Below are positions 1 through 8,653 of a stretch of 64,000 nucleotides of DNA, in pieces; position 1 is the first letter of the stretch; each line of letters begins with the position of its first letter. The notes under the pieces were generated by a model. It had not been told where the DNA came from. It made no database searches and was given only the letters and a program-made list of their open reading frames with translations. The position numbers and the translations under genes are program-made. This DNA is from Bog-950 sp044225825 (GTDB lineage: Bacteria; Bacteroidota; Bacteroidia; Chitinophagales; LD1): the NCBI GenBank assembly GCA_044225825.1, contig JBGAIB010000004.1, forward strand, positions 496,001 through 560,000. The letters run 5' to 3'.

Positions 1-3000
1 GTTGTAACCAGCAGGGCTAAAGCCAATGGTACCTGTTGCGTTTTCAACACCAAGCGTATTGTTCACACCTGTAGCAGTCATAGAAGCTACCAATATTTCA
101 ATAACGTTGGTTGATTCGCGCAGGTGAATTTCGCCTGTTAAGTTACCTGTGCCGTTGTATGCCGGAGCGTTTACATACCGTATTACGAACGTGCGGTTAG
201 GTGCAGTGCCGGTAGTAAAGTACTGAATGTTACCGGCGGTAAGCAATAAGTCGCGCCAGCAAAGGGCAATAATATTGTTAGGCGTACCAGCAGTAGGTAT
301 AGAAGCCGCTGTAAACGTGGTGGGCTGACCTGAAGTAAACGATATAAAACCGTTTGTGCAGGCATAAATGCTGGAGTAACTATTACAGAAGAAATCGAAG
401 TTAAAGCCAATAGGCAGCGCACCGCTCATTACATCATCGCCCGCAGGACCGTTTGTAGGAGGTGCAACCGGGTTGATTGGGTTGTAAGCAATGTTTGTAA
501 TGGTGTAAGAAGGTAAACACTGCGGAACAGCAGGATGCAGTAATTGTGCATTTAACTGTGCAGTATCGCCATTACAGAAAGCTACATCGGGACCAGCTGA
601 GATTAGCACAGCAGTATCTACATGCAGGCTAACAGTAGTATCGCCCTGGCAGGTGCCATCGCTTACTATTACGGTATAGTCCACATCGCTATAAACATTT
701 ACTGTAGGAGCGGAAGTATCCGGCAGGGTGCTGCCATCGCTACCAGTCCAGGTGAAGCTGTAATTATTCAGAGGGGCCTGACACATGATAATACGCATGT
801 TAGGACGCAGATTACCTTGTGTTGGTGCATTAAGACCGGTACATCCGGAGGAAGTACCTAAATCGTTTGCAGACCACAAAACTGAATTGTTGAAAGTAGT
901 TGTACTGTAAGCGACATTATCGTAACCAGTCCAGGCAGAATTATCATAACAAACCTCTACAATCAAGTTGCTGAAACCATCCCATTGGTAAGGGATGTTC
1001 AGGGTATGGGTGTTCCAACCAACACTTGTAGTGAATGGCTGTGGACTGAAAACCTCAGTAAGACCACCAACGTAGTTAGTTGGAAGACTGCTTAAGTTAG
1101 TGCAACCCATTTTAATGGTAAGGCTGTTATAAGGAATGGTGCTCGCCTTGCTAATAACATTGAAGGCAACATCTGTAATTGCACCTGCCCCCAGGCCAAG
1201 GGCCTGAAGTTCAGCAGCGGTATACAGGAATTGAACACGACCATCCATCCAGAAGCCTGTATATGGAGTTGAGCCGTTTCCTGCGTTGCCGGTACCTGTG
1301 CCCACATCTTGAAGAGCAAAGGTGCTACCAGGTAAGCATGGATTCAACGTATCGGCTACAGGACCGCATTCCAGTGCTTTTACTAAGGTATTTAAAGTAA
1401 CCGGGCTGCCAGGGCATACGTAGTTATCGGAAGGATTAACCAGTACTTTAGGACCTACACCTTGTATTACGATCTGGATACTGTCCTTTACCGGGCAACC
1501 GGCAGCAGAAGTAACTGTTACATAATAAGTAGTAGTAGCTAAAGGACGAACTTCGGTAGTTCCGGCTGTTGGCGCTAAAATGCCTGTGCCGTTTGGTCCC
1601 CAATTGTAAGTAAACGGACCTTCAGTTGAAGGTATGCCAACTGCCGTAATATCGGTACCACTATTTAAGCAGATGGTATCATCAATAGCAGAAAGCGTAG
1701 TGCTGAAGGTTTGCACGTTGAACACAGTAACCGTATCCTTATTCTTACAGCCGCCTTGTAAATCGCTGGTAATAATATAAGTAGTAGTTTGTAAAGGAGC
1801 TACCTGAACCAGGTTACTATCGGGTGTTGAGCTAACAAAACCATAGGTGGTGTTCCAGCTAAAGTGGTTACCACCATATACCGGAATGGTTACGGGACCA
1901 CCACCAGTGCAATAGAATTTGTCTGGACCGGCATCTGTTCCGTCCAACACGGTAATGTCATAAGTAAATAACTGGATACCAGGGATAGGACATGCATTAT
2001 CAGCAACTTGCAGTGTAAAGTAACGATACCCGGTGTCAATTCCTGACGGAGTCCAGGTAAAAGTGATCAATAAAGAATCGGGACCACCAACTTGTTGGGT
2101 TGTTAAGGTGGCTCCAGGTATTGCGTTTGCTATATTGGAAGTAACGGTAAGCGGTTGACCATCGGGATCGTATGCCGGTATAGTAAAGGTAACGGTTTGA
2201 CCGGGGCACACACCCAATGAGTTGCAATCTACCACTACGCCACCGTTTGAATTGTTGGTATTCAAGCAGTTGTTAACGGAAGGTGAATTGTTAGTGCAAT
2301 TGATGATTACGATCTGAATATCGCGCATGGTTGAACCAATAAGTACACCGTTGCGGTATTCCTGAACCAACACGTCAACTACATATACACCTTGTTGGGT
2401 GCTCACAAAGCTCATTTGACCTGTTTGAGGGTCGAAGTTGAAGCCACCGCTGGTAGGCAGCGGGTTAGTTGCGGTATAACCGCCGGTATAACCAACCGGG
2501 TTTCCGAAATCATCAACCGGAGGTATTAGACTGTAAACCAGCGAGTCGCCGTCATCATCAATAGCGCCGTGCGAATAGTTAACTGCCTGACCCAGACAGA
2601 AGTAAGGCACCGGCAAGGAAGTAAAGGCCGGAGCATTATCGCAGTTTACCAGGTTACTGTTAAGGGTTGCCGTAACACTAAAACCTGCAGCAGTTGGACT
2701 AACGAGGTTATTATCGGGGTTGCGGCAGCAATCGCTATAAGAGAAGGTATATAAACCACAGTTTGGCTGAATGGTTACCTGCCCTACATATACATATACT
2801 TCCACACCGGGTAGTGAACCTCCCTGGCAGGTAGATACAGCTGTAGGGCAAAGCTGCGATACTTCCTGGCCGGACAAGGAGTTGTCCAACGGACAGGTAA
2901 TACTTTGGGTACCACAGCTAGAGTTTACGTCAACCGCTATAGAGGTAGGAACAGCTATACCACTACAATCGCGATAAATAGTGACAGAAACTTCATACGT

Positions 3001-3126
3001 ATTACCACCAAGGCATCGGTAGGATATATCCGAACCCATGATGTGCGAAGCTGAAGCCTGATTGAAAGAAAATAGCCCGGCAGCAAGGAGCAATACCGGT
3101 AATAGTTTAGTAAAGATCTTCTTCAT
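1..3126 (-). CDS. Giant secreted surface/adhesin-like protein, 5' part only (runs off left edge)
   Basis: The reading frame is open from an ATG to the window edge, giving 1042 codons without a stop. The N-terminus is a signal peptide (MKKIFTKLLPVLLLAAG...) followed by ASHIMGSDISYRC and a YRDCSG motif, a start typical of Bacteroidota gliding-motility-associated-like proteins. The rest is Thr/Asn/Gly/Pro-rich beta-sandwich sequence. Repeated Ig/PKD-like modules carry motifs such as TTYYVTVTSAAGC and DAGPDKFYC, and near the window edge there is a nidogen-like ENATGTIGFSPAGYN stretch. The missing C-terminus would be expected to hold more repeats and a CHU_C-type T9SS sorting domain; that is inference. 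The likely role is as a cell-surface adhesin or matrix protein. The start is supported by a TAnnTTTG box 34-41 bases upstream. The family call is firm at the level of large surface protein; no specific ligand can be read. Confidence 0.85.
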   Translation of the reverse strand, partial: MKKIFTKLLPVLLLAAGLFSFNQASASHIMGSDISYRCLGGNTYEVSVTIYRDCSGIAVPTSIAVDVNSSCGTQSITCPLDNSLSGQEVSQLCPTAVSTCQGGSLPGVEVYVYVGQVTIQPNCGLYTFSYSDCCRNPDNNLVSPTAAGFSVTATLNSNLVNCDNAPAFTSLPVPYFCLGQAVNYSHGAIDDDGDSLVYSLIPPVDDFGNPVGYTGGYTATNPLPTSGGFNFDPQTGQMSFVSTQQGVYVVDVLVQEYRNGVLIGSTMRDIQIVIINCTNNSPSVNNCLNTNNSNGGVVVDCNSLGVCPGQTVTFTIPAYDPDGQPLTVTSNIANAIPGATLTTQQVGGPDSLLITFTWTPSGIDTGYRYFTLQVADNACPIPGIQLFTYDITVLDGTDAGPDKFYCTGGGPVTIPVYGGNHFSWNTTYGFVSSTPDSNLVQVAPLQTTTYIITSDLQGGCKNKDTVTVFNVQTFSTTLSAIDDTICLNSGTDITAVGIPSTEGPFTYNWGPNGTGILAPTAGTTEVRPLATTTYYVTVTSAAGCPVKDSIQIVIQGVGPKVLVNPSDNYVCPGSPVTLNTLVKALECGPVADTLNPCLPGSTFALQDVGTGTGNAGNGSTPYTGFWMDGRVQFLYTAAELQALGLGAGAITDVAFNVISKASTIPYNSLTIKMGCTNLSSLPTNYVGGLTEVFSPQPFTTSVGWNTHTLNIPYQWDGFSNLIVEVCYDNSAWTGYDNVAYSTTTFNNSVLWSANDLGTSSGCTGLNAPTQGNLRPNMRIIMCQAPLNNYSFTWTGSDGSTLPDTSAPTVNVYSDVDYTVIVSDGTCQGDTTVSLHVDTAVLISAGPDVAFCNGDTAQLNAQLLHPAVPQCLPSYTITNIAYNPINPVAPPTNGPAGDDVMSGALPIGFNFDFFCNSYSSIYACTNGFISFTSGQPTTFTAASIPTAGTPNNIIALCWRDLLLTAGNIQYFTTGTAPNRTFVIRYVNAPAYNGTGNLTGEIHLRESTNVIEILVASMTATGVNNTLGVENATGTIGFSPAGYN

Positions 3127-3159
3127 AGAAATTGTATGTGCCACACAATGAATAGTCCG

Positions 3160-3167
3160 CAAATGTA
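3160..3167 (-). promoter_or_regulatory. -7 promoter box of the giant surface protein gene
   Basis: On the minus strand this reads TACATTTG, an exact match to the Bacteroidota -7 consensus TAnnTTTG. It lies 34 bases upstream of the ATG. A TTTG -33 element is not present at the expected distance, so only half of the promoter is supported. Confidence 0.4.
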
Positions 3168-3241
3168 AATAATTGTAAAATAACCGTGCCCGGTTTGTAA
3201 AAAAAAAGCGTCAATGTGTAAAACTGGCATGATAAGTGGAG

Positions 3242-3272
3242 TTTGGAGGAAGTCGCTTTCTTTTTAGATTTG
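3242..3272 (+). promoter_or_regulatory. Promoter with full Bacteroidota consensus for the EGF-like lipoprotein gene
   Basis: TTTG, exactly 19 bases, then TAGATTTG: both the -33 and -7 elements match the consensus TTTG-N19-TAnnTTTG. The predicted transcription start is about 7 bases after the box, leaving a leader of roughly 35 bases before the ATG. Confidence 0.65.
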
Positions 3273-3315
3273 CGGCCTGTATAGACCAATTTTGTTCAAC
3301 TAAAAAACCAAAACA

Positions 3316-3753
3316 ATGAAAAAGCTTTTCAGAACTTTTTGCGCTATTGCCCTGGTAGGCGCAATTGCTACAACTACCTCTTGTACCAAGACTTGTGATG
3401 CCGGCTACGAAGGCACTAAGTGCGATACTAAAATCCGCACCAAATTCTTAGGCCAATGGCAAGGTAACGAATCTTGCACCACTGGTTCCGACAGCTACGT
3501 TATCACTATTGCTGAATCTAGCAGCGATATCTTAAAAGTAACTGTATCAAACATTTACAACAACGGTAGCCCAATTTTAGTTGGTACTGCAACTGTTGAC
3601 GGTACTACTATGACTATGGCTAACCAAAACGTAGGTGGCACTGTAACCGTTCAAGGCACAGGAACTGTAAATGGTAACACCCTTACCTTTACTTACACCA
3701 TCAGCGATGGCACAAACAGCAACTCTTGCACTTTTACCGGCAACAAGCTGTAG
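3316..3753 (+). CDS. Small lipoprotein with half-EGF motif and beta-rich domain
   Basis: 145 residues. A lipoprotein signal peptide ends at TTSC (Cys23). Directly after it comes a short Cys cluster, CDAGYEGTKC, resembling the end of an EGF module, and then a Thr/Ser/Asn-rich stretch of about 100 residues that reads as beta strands (KFLGQWQG..., VQGTGTVNGNTLTFTYT). It is homologous to the lipoprotein near 61 kb: both share C-x2-GxEG-x2-C, a KF...WQ block, a VSN(I/F)xNxG block and VQGxGxxNGNxL. It is transcribed alone, between a strong promoter and a strong terminator, which suggests high expression. It is probably anchored in the outer membrane. The function is unknown; the beta domain could be lipocalin-like, but I cannot confirm that. 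Confidence 0.85.
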   Translation: MKKLFRTFCAIALVGAIATTTSCTKTCDAGYEGTKCDTKIRTKFLGQWQGNESCTTGSDSYVITIAESSSDILKVTVSNIYNNGSPILVGTATVDGTTMTMANQNVGGTVTVQGTGTVNGNTLTFTYTISDGTNSNSCTFTGNKL

Positions 3754-3770
3754 TAAAAGCGTAATAAAAT

Positions 3771-3800
3771 AAAAAGCCGCTCCTAAAGAGCGGCTTTTTT
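3771..3800 (+). terminator. Rho-independent terminator after the EGF-like lipoprotein gene
   Basis: A 12-bp perfect stem (AAAAAGCCGCTC with GAGCGGCTTTTT), a 5-base loop CTAAA, and a run of six T at the end. It begins 17 bases after the stop codon. Confidence 0.9.
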
Positions 3801-3877
3801 ATACCCGATGGGCAATAAATGGGGTAATGTGTACCCAAAATGATGCAATTTTTCCCAAGGACTGGCAGATCTAGACG

Positions 3878-3945
3878 GCCAAAACCCAATAAAGTAAAAA
3901 AGGCAACCCATTTGGATTGCCTTTTTTACTTTATTGGGTTTTGGC
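3878..3945. terminator. Bidirectional terminator built on a 29-bp perfect inverted repeat
   Basis: The left arm 3878-3906 is the exact reverse complement of the right arm 3917-3945. The 10-base centre can pair further (CC/GG). The inner part, GGCAA...TTGCC flanked by A6 and T6, is a classic terminator in both directions. The right arm touches the stop codon of the minus-strand lipoprotein gene, so it must end that transcript. It may also back up the terminator of the convergent plus-strand gene. Confidence 0.85.
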
Positions 3946-4383
3946 TTATTTGCCGCCGCCGCCCATTTTAGGTTTACCAGAACCTACTTTATTAGGATCT
4001 TCGGTGCCCATTTTAGGTTTGCCGTCACCCACTTTACCAGGATCAGTTCCACCCATTTTAGGTTTTCCATCGCCTACTTTAGGATCTTCTTTCTTAGGTT
4101 CAGTTGGCTTAGGTTTTGGCTTTGGCTTAGGAGCAGGTTTGCCTGCAGCCTTTGCATCAGCAGCAATTAATGAATCGGCAATAGGAGTAGCAGTTGCTAA
4201 TACTAATGAATCGCAATAAGCAGCAGCATCGCCCTGCAGGCTGTTCAGCTTAGCATCAACCGCAGCTTGAACGGCAGCAGCATCGGCATCCTTTTGCTTT
4301 TGTACTTCAGCTGCGTTGTTGCAGCTATTAAGAGCCAGCGCTAAGGAGGCTCCTGTGAATATGGTAACGAATATTTTTTTCAT
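3946..4383 (-). CDS. Lipoprotein with coiled-coil region and GKPKMG repeats
   Basis: 145 residues from the ATG that gives a clean lipoprotein signal (MKKIFVTIF...ALNSC, Cys21); an ATG nine codons upstream would spoil the signal peptide. Residues 25-85 are Ala/Lys/Asp/Gln-rich and probably helical. They lead into a PKPKPKPKP linker and three copies of (V)G(D/S)GKPKMG separated by acidic spacers, ending GGGGK. The same GGKPKMGT motif opens the mature DUF4294 protein encoded about 500 bases away. The upstream same-strand neighbour is a related helical lipoprotein, 28 bases away, so the two probably form an operon. The function is unknown. The basic, glycine-rich tail may contact envelope polymers such as peptidoglycan or LPS; this is inference only. 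Confidence 0.8.
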   Translation of the reverse strand: MKKIFVTIFTGASLALALNSCNNAAEVQKQKDADAAAVQAAVDAKLNSLQGDAAAYCDSLVLATATPIADSLIAADAKAAGKPAPKPKPKPKPTEPKKEDPKVGDGKPKMGGTDPGKVGDGKPKMGTEDPNKVGSGKPKMGGGGK

Positions 4384-4411
4384 TGTTATGTTTCGTTTTG
4401 GGTTATTCAAA

Positions 4412-4660
4412 TTACTTAGCTTCAGCCGATGTAGCAGCGCCTCTCAGTTCTTCCACTTTTGCGCTAACCTTGGCATCCAGGTCTTTCTGGCACTCATCCT
4501 TCAACGCCTGTAATTTGGCATCTTTTTGCGCACCGGCCAGCGAATCAGCCTGTGCAGTAATTTGCTCCTGTGTCAGAGGAGTATATTTCTCTCCACAGCT
4601 GGTGGTAATGAAGGCCGAAAAGCCAGCTACCGCAAGCACGACAACAAATCCTTTTTTCAT
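4412..4660 (-). CDS. Small helical lipoprotein
   Basis: 82 residues with a lipoprotein signal ending TTSC (Cys22). The mature part is almost entirely charged and helical (QADSLAGAQKDAKLQALKDE..., then DLDAKVSAKVEELRGA), likely a single coiled coil, with one internal Cys. It resembles the N-terminal helical half of the lipoprotein encoded just downstream (both have ADSL, DAKL and an isolated Cys), so the two may be old tandem duplicates, the other having gained a repeat tail. It might be an Lpp-like spacer between outer membrane and peptidoglycan, judging only from size and helicity. No enzymatic motif is seen. Confidence 0.75.
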   Translation of the reverse strand: MKKGFVVVLAVAGFSAFITTSCGEKYTPLTQEQITAQADSLAGAQKDAKLQALKDECQKDLDAKVSAKVEELRGAATSAEAK

Positions 4661-4782
4661 TGTTCCTGTTTTTTGGTTAATTAATGATTGCGAAAATAAG
4701 CTTTGTTGCCAAATACAACAGAAATGTTTTTCACTAAAGTTTGCTAAAATAAAGATATAACTTCCTACTGCTGCTTTCGTTT

Positions 4783-4790
4783 TAAATTTG
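4783..4790 (+). promoter_or_regulatory. -7 promoter box of the DUF4294 gene
   Basis: TAAATTTG, an exact TAnnTTTG match, ends 35 bases before the ATG. No convincing TTTG lies 19 bases upstream. Confidence 0.4.
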
Positions 4791-4825
4791 GTATGAGATT
4801 GGATTACTACTGCTAAACAACGTGT

Positions 4826-5449
4826 ATGAAAAGGTTATCAGGGATTATGGTATTAGTGGCGTTATTGCCCCTTGGTATTTTTGCACAAGGCGGTAAACCC
4901 AAGATGGGCACCAAAGGCGCTACATTAAAACAGGGTGCCGATACCACTACAGTTAAGTACGTGAAGGATGGAGCGCTAATTGATACCATGCCTACGGTTA
5001 AGTTGCAGGAGGTTAATGTGCTGTATTTTAAAACACCTGCGGAATGGGACCAATATTATAAATACAAAAGCCGCATAATTAAGGTTATGCCTTATGTAAA
5101 AATTGCAAAACAACTCTATGCGGAGTTACAGCAGGAAAAAGATAACTCCAAACGCCGGGAGTACAAGCGCTATCGTAAGGATGTGGAAAAGGAGATGCGC
5201 GAACGGTTCGAAAAGGAACTAAAGGACCTTACCATAGGACAAGGGGAAATGCTGTTTAAGCTTATTAACCGCGAAACGGGTAATAATTCATATGCCATTA
5301 TCAAGGAAATTAAAGGCGGTGCCAATGCGTTTTTTGCGCAGCTATTAGCTAAACACTGGGGATACGATTTAAAAGAGAAATACGATCCGCAGAAAGAAAA
5401 AATGATAGAGCTGATCATTAAGGAACTCGGACCGCAGTATAGTGTATAG
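4826..5449 (+). CDS. DUF4294 family protein
   Basis: 207 residues. A signal peptide (MKRLSGIMVLVALLPLGIFAQ) precedes a short GGKPKMGTKGATLKQ segment. From about residue 50 the protein matches DUF4294, with LQEVNVLYFKTPAEWDQYYK, a long charged helical region with many KR and ER pairs, NRETGNNSYAIIKE, and GYDLKEKYDP near the end. DUF4294 proteins are widespread in Bacteroidota and have no established function; they are exported, small and often carried near envelope or division genes. The N-terminal GKPKMG motif is shared with the repeat lipoprotein next door, which is odd for two otherwise unrelated proteins. Transcription is convergent with the glycosyltransferase gene, with only six bases between the stops. 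Confidence 0.85.
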   Translation: MKRLSGIMVLVALLPLGIFAQGGKPKMGTKGATLKQGADTTTVKYVKDGALIDTMPTVKLQEVNVLYFKTPAEWDQYYKYKSRIIKVMPYVKIAKQLYAELQQEKDNSKRREYKRYRKDVEKEMRERFEKELKDLTIGQGEMLFKLINRETGNNSYAIIKEIKGGANAFFAQLLAKHWGYDLKEKYDPQKEKMIELIIKELGPQYSV

Positions 5450-5455
5450 CCGCGG

Positions 5456-6445
5456 TTAACCGAACAGGCGAAGCACCTCGTTTGCAATGGCCTGCTCCTG
5501 CATCTCATTCATGCATTTAAAATGGCCTTTCGGGCATTGGCTGTAACCAAGTTTGGAACATGGCCTGCACGAAAGGCCTTTTACCTCTACCAATGCACCC
5601 GGTGTAGTTGTGTAAGGATACATACCAAACTGCGGTATGGTATTGCCCCAAAGAGAAACAATGGGCTTATTGAAAGCGGCAGCGATATGCATCAAGCCGG
5701 TATCGTTGGTTACCACCGTTTTCGCCCTTTTAAGCAGCGAAGCGGATTGATTGAGATTGTATTTACCGCAGGCATTATATAGCTTATATCCGCTATCCTT
5801 AAATGCCGTTTCAATAATCGCTCCTTCTGCCCTATCTTCCGGTCCGCCTAATAATACAAAAGGCACCTGGGGCATTAGCCGAATGGTTTGAATGATTTTG
5901 GCGACCGGAAACTTTTTGGTTGCCTGCTTCGCACCAATTACCCAGGCTACATACTCCCGATGAAATGCAGAAGGAAGATCGGTTACAGACAGCTCCTCTC
6001 CTTTTGGGATGAAATAATCCAGCCCCTGATTATCGTTTACAACCTGCAACGTGCGGCAAGCATCCAGGTAACGATCTACTATGTGCACTGCGGGTAAACG
6101 ATTAATTTTAAGCTGTACCATCAGCCACTTCTCAAAATTAAGTTTGGCGAAGGAGGTAGCAGGTACGCCCAATTGCCACTTCAATAACTGCGTGCGCTGG
6201 TTGTGGTGCAAATCAATTACATAATCGAATTTTTCGGCTTTTAATTCCTTCACCAAAGTATTGAACGATTCGCCAAGGGCATGCAGCTGGGTGATATATG
6301 GATTGCCCTGCAATAACGGAACAAAAGCTTGTTTGGTAGCATAGTGTATTGCCGCATCGGGATAAGCTTTGCGCAGGCAGCGCACTACCGGGGTGGTAAG
6401 TACGATATCGCCAATAGACGAAAACCTTAGTAGCAGCACCTTCAT
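5456..6445 (-). CDS. Glycosyltransferase family 9 (heptosyltransferase-like)
   Basis: 329 residues beginning MKVLLLRFSSIGDIVLTTPV, the standard N-terminus of ADP-heptose:LPS heptosyltransferases (GT9, GT-B fold), where the S/T-x-GD-x-V loop lies at the acceptor side. The C-terminal half has the donor-binding part (LLGGPEDRAE..., TVVTNDTGLMHIAAAFNKPIVSLWG), including the conserved D-T-G-x-M-H-x-A motif. A Cys cluster near the C-terminus (CRPCSK...CPKGHFKCM) is common in GT9 members and may bind metal. The likely role is adding a sugar to the LPS core at the inner membrane face. It stands alone, divergent from galT, with no other LPS genes adjacent. The exact sugar cannot be told from sequence. 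Confidence 0.9.
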   Translation of the reverse strand: MKVLLLRFSSIGDIVLTTPVVRCLRKAYPDAAIHYATKQAFVPLLQGNPYITQLHALGESFNTLVKELKAEKFDYVIDLHHNQRTQLLKWQLGVPATSFAKLNFEKWLMVQLKINRLPAVHIVDRYLDACRTLQVVNDNQGLDYFIPKGEELSVTDLPSAFHREYVAWVIGAKQATKKFPVAKIIQTIRLMPQVPFVLLGGPEDRAEGAIIETAFKDSGYKLYNACGKYNLNQSASLLKRAKTVVTNDTGLMHIAAAFNKPIVSLWGNTIPQFGMYPYTTTPGALVEVKGLSCRPCSKLGYSQCPKGHFKCMNEMQEQAIANEVLRLFG

Positions 6446-6542
6446 TGGCGCTAAAGTAATTAGTCTGATGAATTAACCATCCGTCCGGCGAGCAGGTACG
6501 ATTCCTGTGTTGCATTGTGGTCAATACTTTTAATATTGCGTT

Positions 6543-7520
6543 ATGCCTGAATTGCGCTGGAACCCCTTGCTGGATACCTGGACCATGGTGGCAACCAACC
6601 GCCAAAACCGTCCTCATTTACCTAAAGATTATTGTCCGTTTTGCCCGGGCCATGGAAATCTACCGGCAACTTATGATGTACTGGCTTATCCGAACGATTT
6701 CCCTACACTCAGTCTGGAGGGAAACTTCAAGCCTGATACATCAAAAAGTAAAGGTGGTGATATATTTATGGGAGCAGAAGCTGTGGGGCGCTGCGAGGTA
6801 ATTTTGTATTCGCCTGAACACAATAAGCAGTTATACCAGTTAAGTGCTTCGCACTTATTAAAACTGGTAAACCTATGGGCACAACGCTATCGAGAACTAG
6901 CTGCTGATAAGCGTATTAAATACATTTTTGAGTTTGAAAACCGGGGCGAGGAAGTGGGGGTAACCATCCATCACCCACACGGACAGTTGTATGCCTACCC
7001 CTTTATACCTGCCAAAATACGCGAAGAATTACGCAATTGTAAATCGTATTATAAGCAGCATGGACGCAATTTGTTTGCCGATTTAAACGCGGCCGAAAAA
7101 AAATATAAAAAAAGGATAGTATACGAGAACAAGCACTTTATTGCTTATATCCCCTATTTTACCGATTATCCGTTTGGCGTATTTATAGTCAGCAAACGCC
7201 TTACACCACATATAGCGGCGTTTACCGAAGCTGAAAAGAAGGACCTGGCTGATGCGCTCAAGCAAATAACTAAGGGCTTTGATAAAATTTACGACCGGTT
7301 GTTTCCTTACATGATGTGTATGCATCAAACACCCGTAAATGACCGGACTTATGCAGATTCCGCACAGTATTACGCTTTTCATATCGAGTTTTATACACCG
7401 TTACGCACTAAAGATCGTATTAAGTGGTATGCTGGCAGCGAGATGGGCGCGGGCGCTGCTGCTAACCCTTTGGATGTAGATGATTGTGCTGAACTATTAC
7501 GTAAAAAAATAAGCCGTTAA
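6543..7520 (+). CDS. galT: Galactose-1-phosphate uridylyltransferase
   Basis: 325 residues. It carries the HPHGQ catalytic motif (His144-Pro-His146-Gly-Gln148); in the family the second His is the uridylylated nucleophile. An N-terminal CPFCPGH motif is the zinc-site region, and the start RWNPLLDTWTMVA is typical. It exchanges UMP between UDP-glucose and galactose-1-phosphate in the Leloir pathway. It lies one base before the galK start, so the pair is translated from one message. No galE or galM is visible in the window. The length is normal for the family. Confidence 0.95.
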   Translation: MPELRWNPLLDTWTMVATNRQNRPHLPKDYCPFCPGHGNLPATYDVLAYPNDFPTLSLEGNFKPDTSKSKGGDIFMGAEAVGRCEVILYSPEHNKQLYQLSASHLLKLVNLWAQRYRELAADKRIKYIFEFENRGEEVGVTIHHPHGQLYAYPFIPAKIREELRNCKSYYKQHGRNLFADLNAAEKKYKKRIVYENKHFIAYIPYFTDYPFGVFIVSKRLTPHIAAFTEAEKKDLADALKQITKGFDKIYDRLFPYMMCMHQTPVNDRTYADSAQYYAFHIEFYTPLRTKDRIKWYAGSEMGAGAAANPLDVDDCAELLRKKISR

Positions 7521-7521
7521 C

Positions 7522-8622
7522 ATGCCAATAGCTACCTATTTTGCCCCCGGACGCGTTAACCTGATAGGCGAACACCTGGATTACAACGGTGGCCTGGTAA
7601 TGCCAGCTGCACTCAGCACAGGCGTTAAACTCACAGTTACACCTTTAACCGGCAATAAGATCGTCCTTCGTTCGGCTACGCACGATTTTGAATTGAGTTT
7701 TGACCTCGCAGATAGCATCAATTATGATAGTAGCTATAAGTGGGCCAATTATCCCCTGGGCATTCTGGCGCATTTGCAGAAAGAAGGATATACGGTACCT
7801 GCATGCGAATTACATTTTGAAAGTAATTTACCGGAAGGTTCGGGATTATCCTCCTCGGCGGCGGTAGAAGTAGTTACAGCTTTTGCTTTACTGGAACAGC
7901 AACAGGTGAAGATTGATTTGGTTTGGCTGGCTAATTTTTGCAAGCAGGTAGAGAACGAATTTATAGGCGTGCAATGCGGTATTATGGATCAGTACAGTGT
8001 GGCACTTGGCAAAAAGGACAACGCCCTGCTACTGGACTGCAGCACCTTACAACACACCTACATACCAATTGAATTGGGCGATTACCGATTGGTAATTATG
8101 AATACACTGAAGCCACGTAGCCTGATACATAGTAAATACAACGAACGGAAACAGGAATGTGAAGAAGCGCTGCGAATCATGCAGGGATCAAAAAGCGAGT
8201 TGCGGCATTTGTGTGAAGCCCCGCCCGTGTTAATTGATGTAATAACTGATGCTATTATTCGCCGCCGGGCCAAGCATGTAATAACGGAAAACCTGCGTGT
8301 TAAAGAAGCCGCCCGGGTATTGGAAATGAACGACCTAAGCACTTTTGGCCGCCTGATGAACGCTTCGCATGCATCCTTGAAGGATGATTACGAAGTAAGC
8401 GGCCCAGAACTGGATACACTGGTAGAAACTGCCCAACAGGTAAAAGGTTGCCTGGGCGCCCGCATGACGGGTGCAGGCTTTGGTGGCTGCGCCATTGCAA
8501 TTGTACATAATTCCGTATTAGAGGACTTTACAGCAACAGTTACCAAGGCATATGAAACTGTTATCGGACACTCCTGCGAAGTGTTTGCTGCTGCAATTGG
8601 TGACGGGGTAGGTAACCTATAG
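7522..8622 (+). CDS. galK: Galactokinase
   Basis: 366 residues of the GHMP kinase family. All three signature blocks are visible: PGRVNLIGEHLDYNGG near the N-terminus (galactose binding), LPEGSGLSSSAAVEV around residue 95-110 (ATP phosphate loop), and GARMTGAGFGGCAIAIV near residue 313. It phosphorylates alpha-D-galactose to galactose-1-phosphate, the substrate of the galT product directly upstream. The coupling (one base between genes) implies co-regulation. No operator for a sugar-responsive repressor was recognised upstream of galT. Confidence 0.95.
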   Translation: MPIATYFAPGRVNLIGEHLDYNGGLVMPAALSTGVKLTVTPLTGNKIVLRSATHDFELSFDLADSINYDSSYKWANYPLGILAHLQKEGYTVPACELHFESNLPEGSGLSSSAAVEVVTAFALLEQQQVKIDLVWLANFCKQVENEFIGVQCGIMDQYSVALGKKDNALLLDCSTLQHTYIPIELGDYRLVIMNTLKPRSLIHSKYNERKQECEEALRIMQGSKSELRHLCEAPPVLIDVITDAIIRRRAKHVITENLRVKEAARVLEMNDLSTFGRLMNASHASLKDDYEVSGPELDTLVETAQQVKGCLGARMTGAGFGGCAIAIVHNSVLEDFTATVTKAYETVIGHSCEVFAAAIGDGVGNL

Positions 8623-8653
8623 CCCCTGTTACAGCACCCAAATCACATATGGT

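Noticed and set aside
3917..4219. Open frames on the plus strand rich in Leu/Pro/Gly
   Set aside because: They are antisense to the GKPKMG-repeat lipoprotein gene; the repeats themselves create the open frame. No start or promoter supports them.
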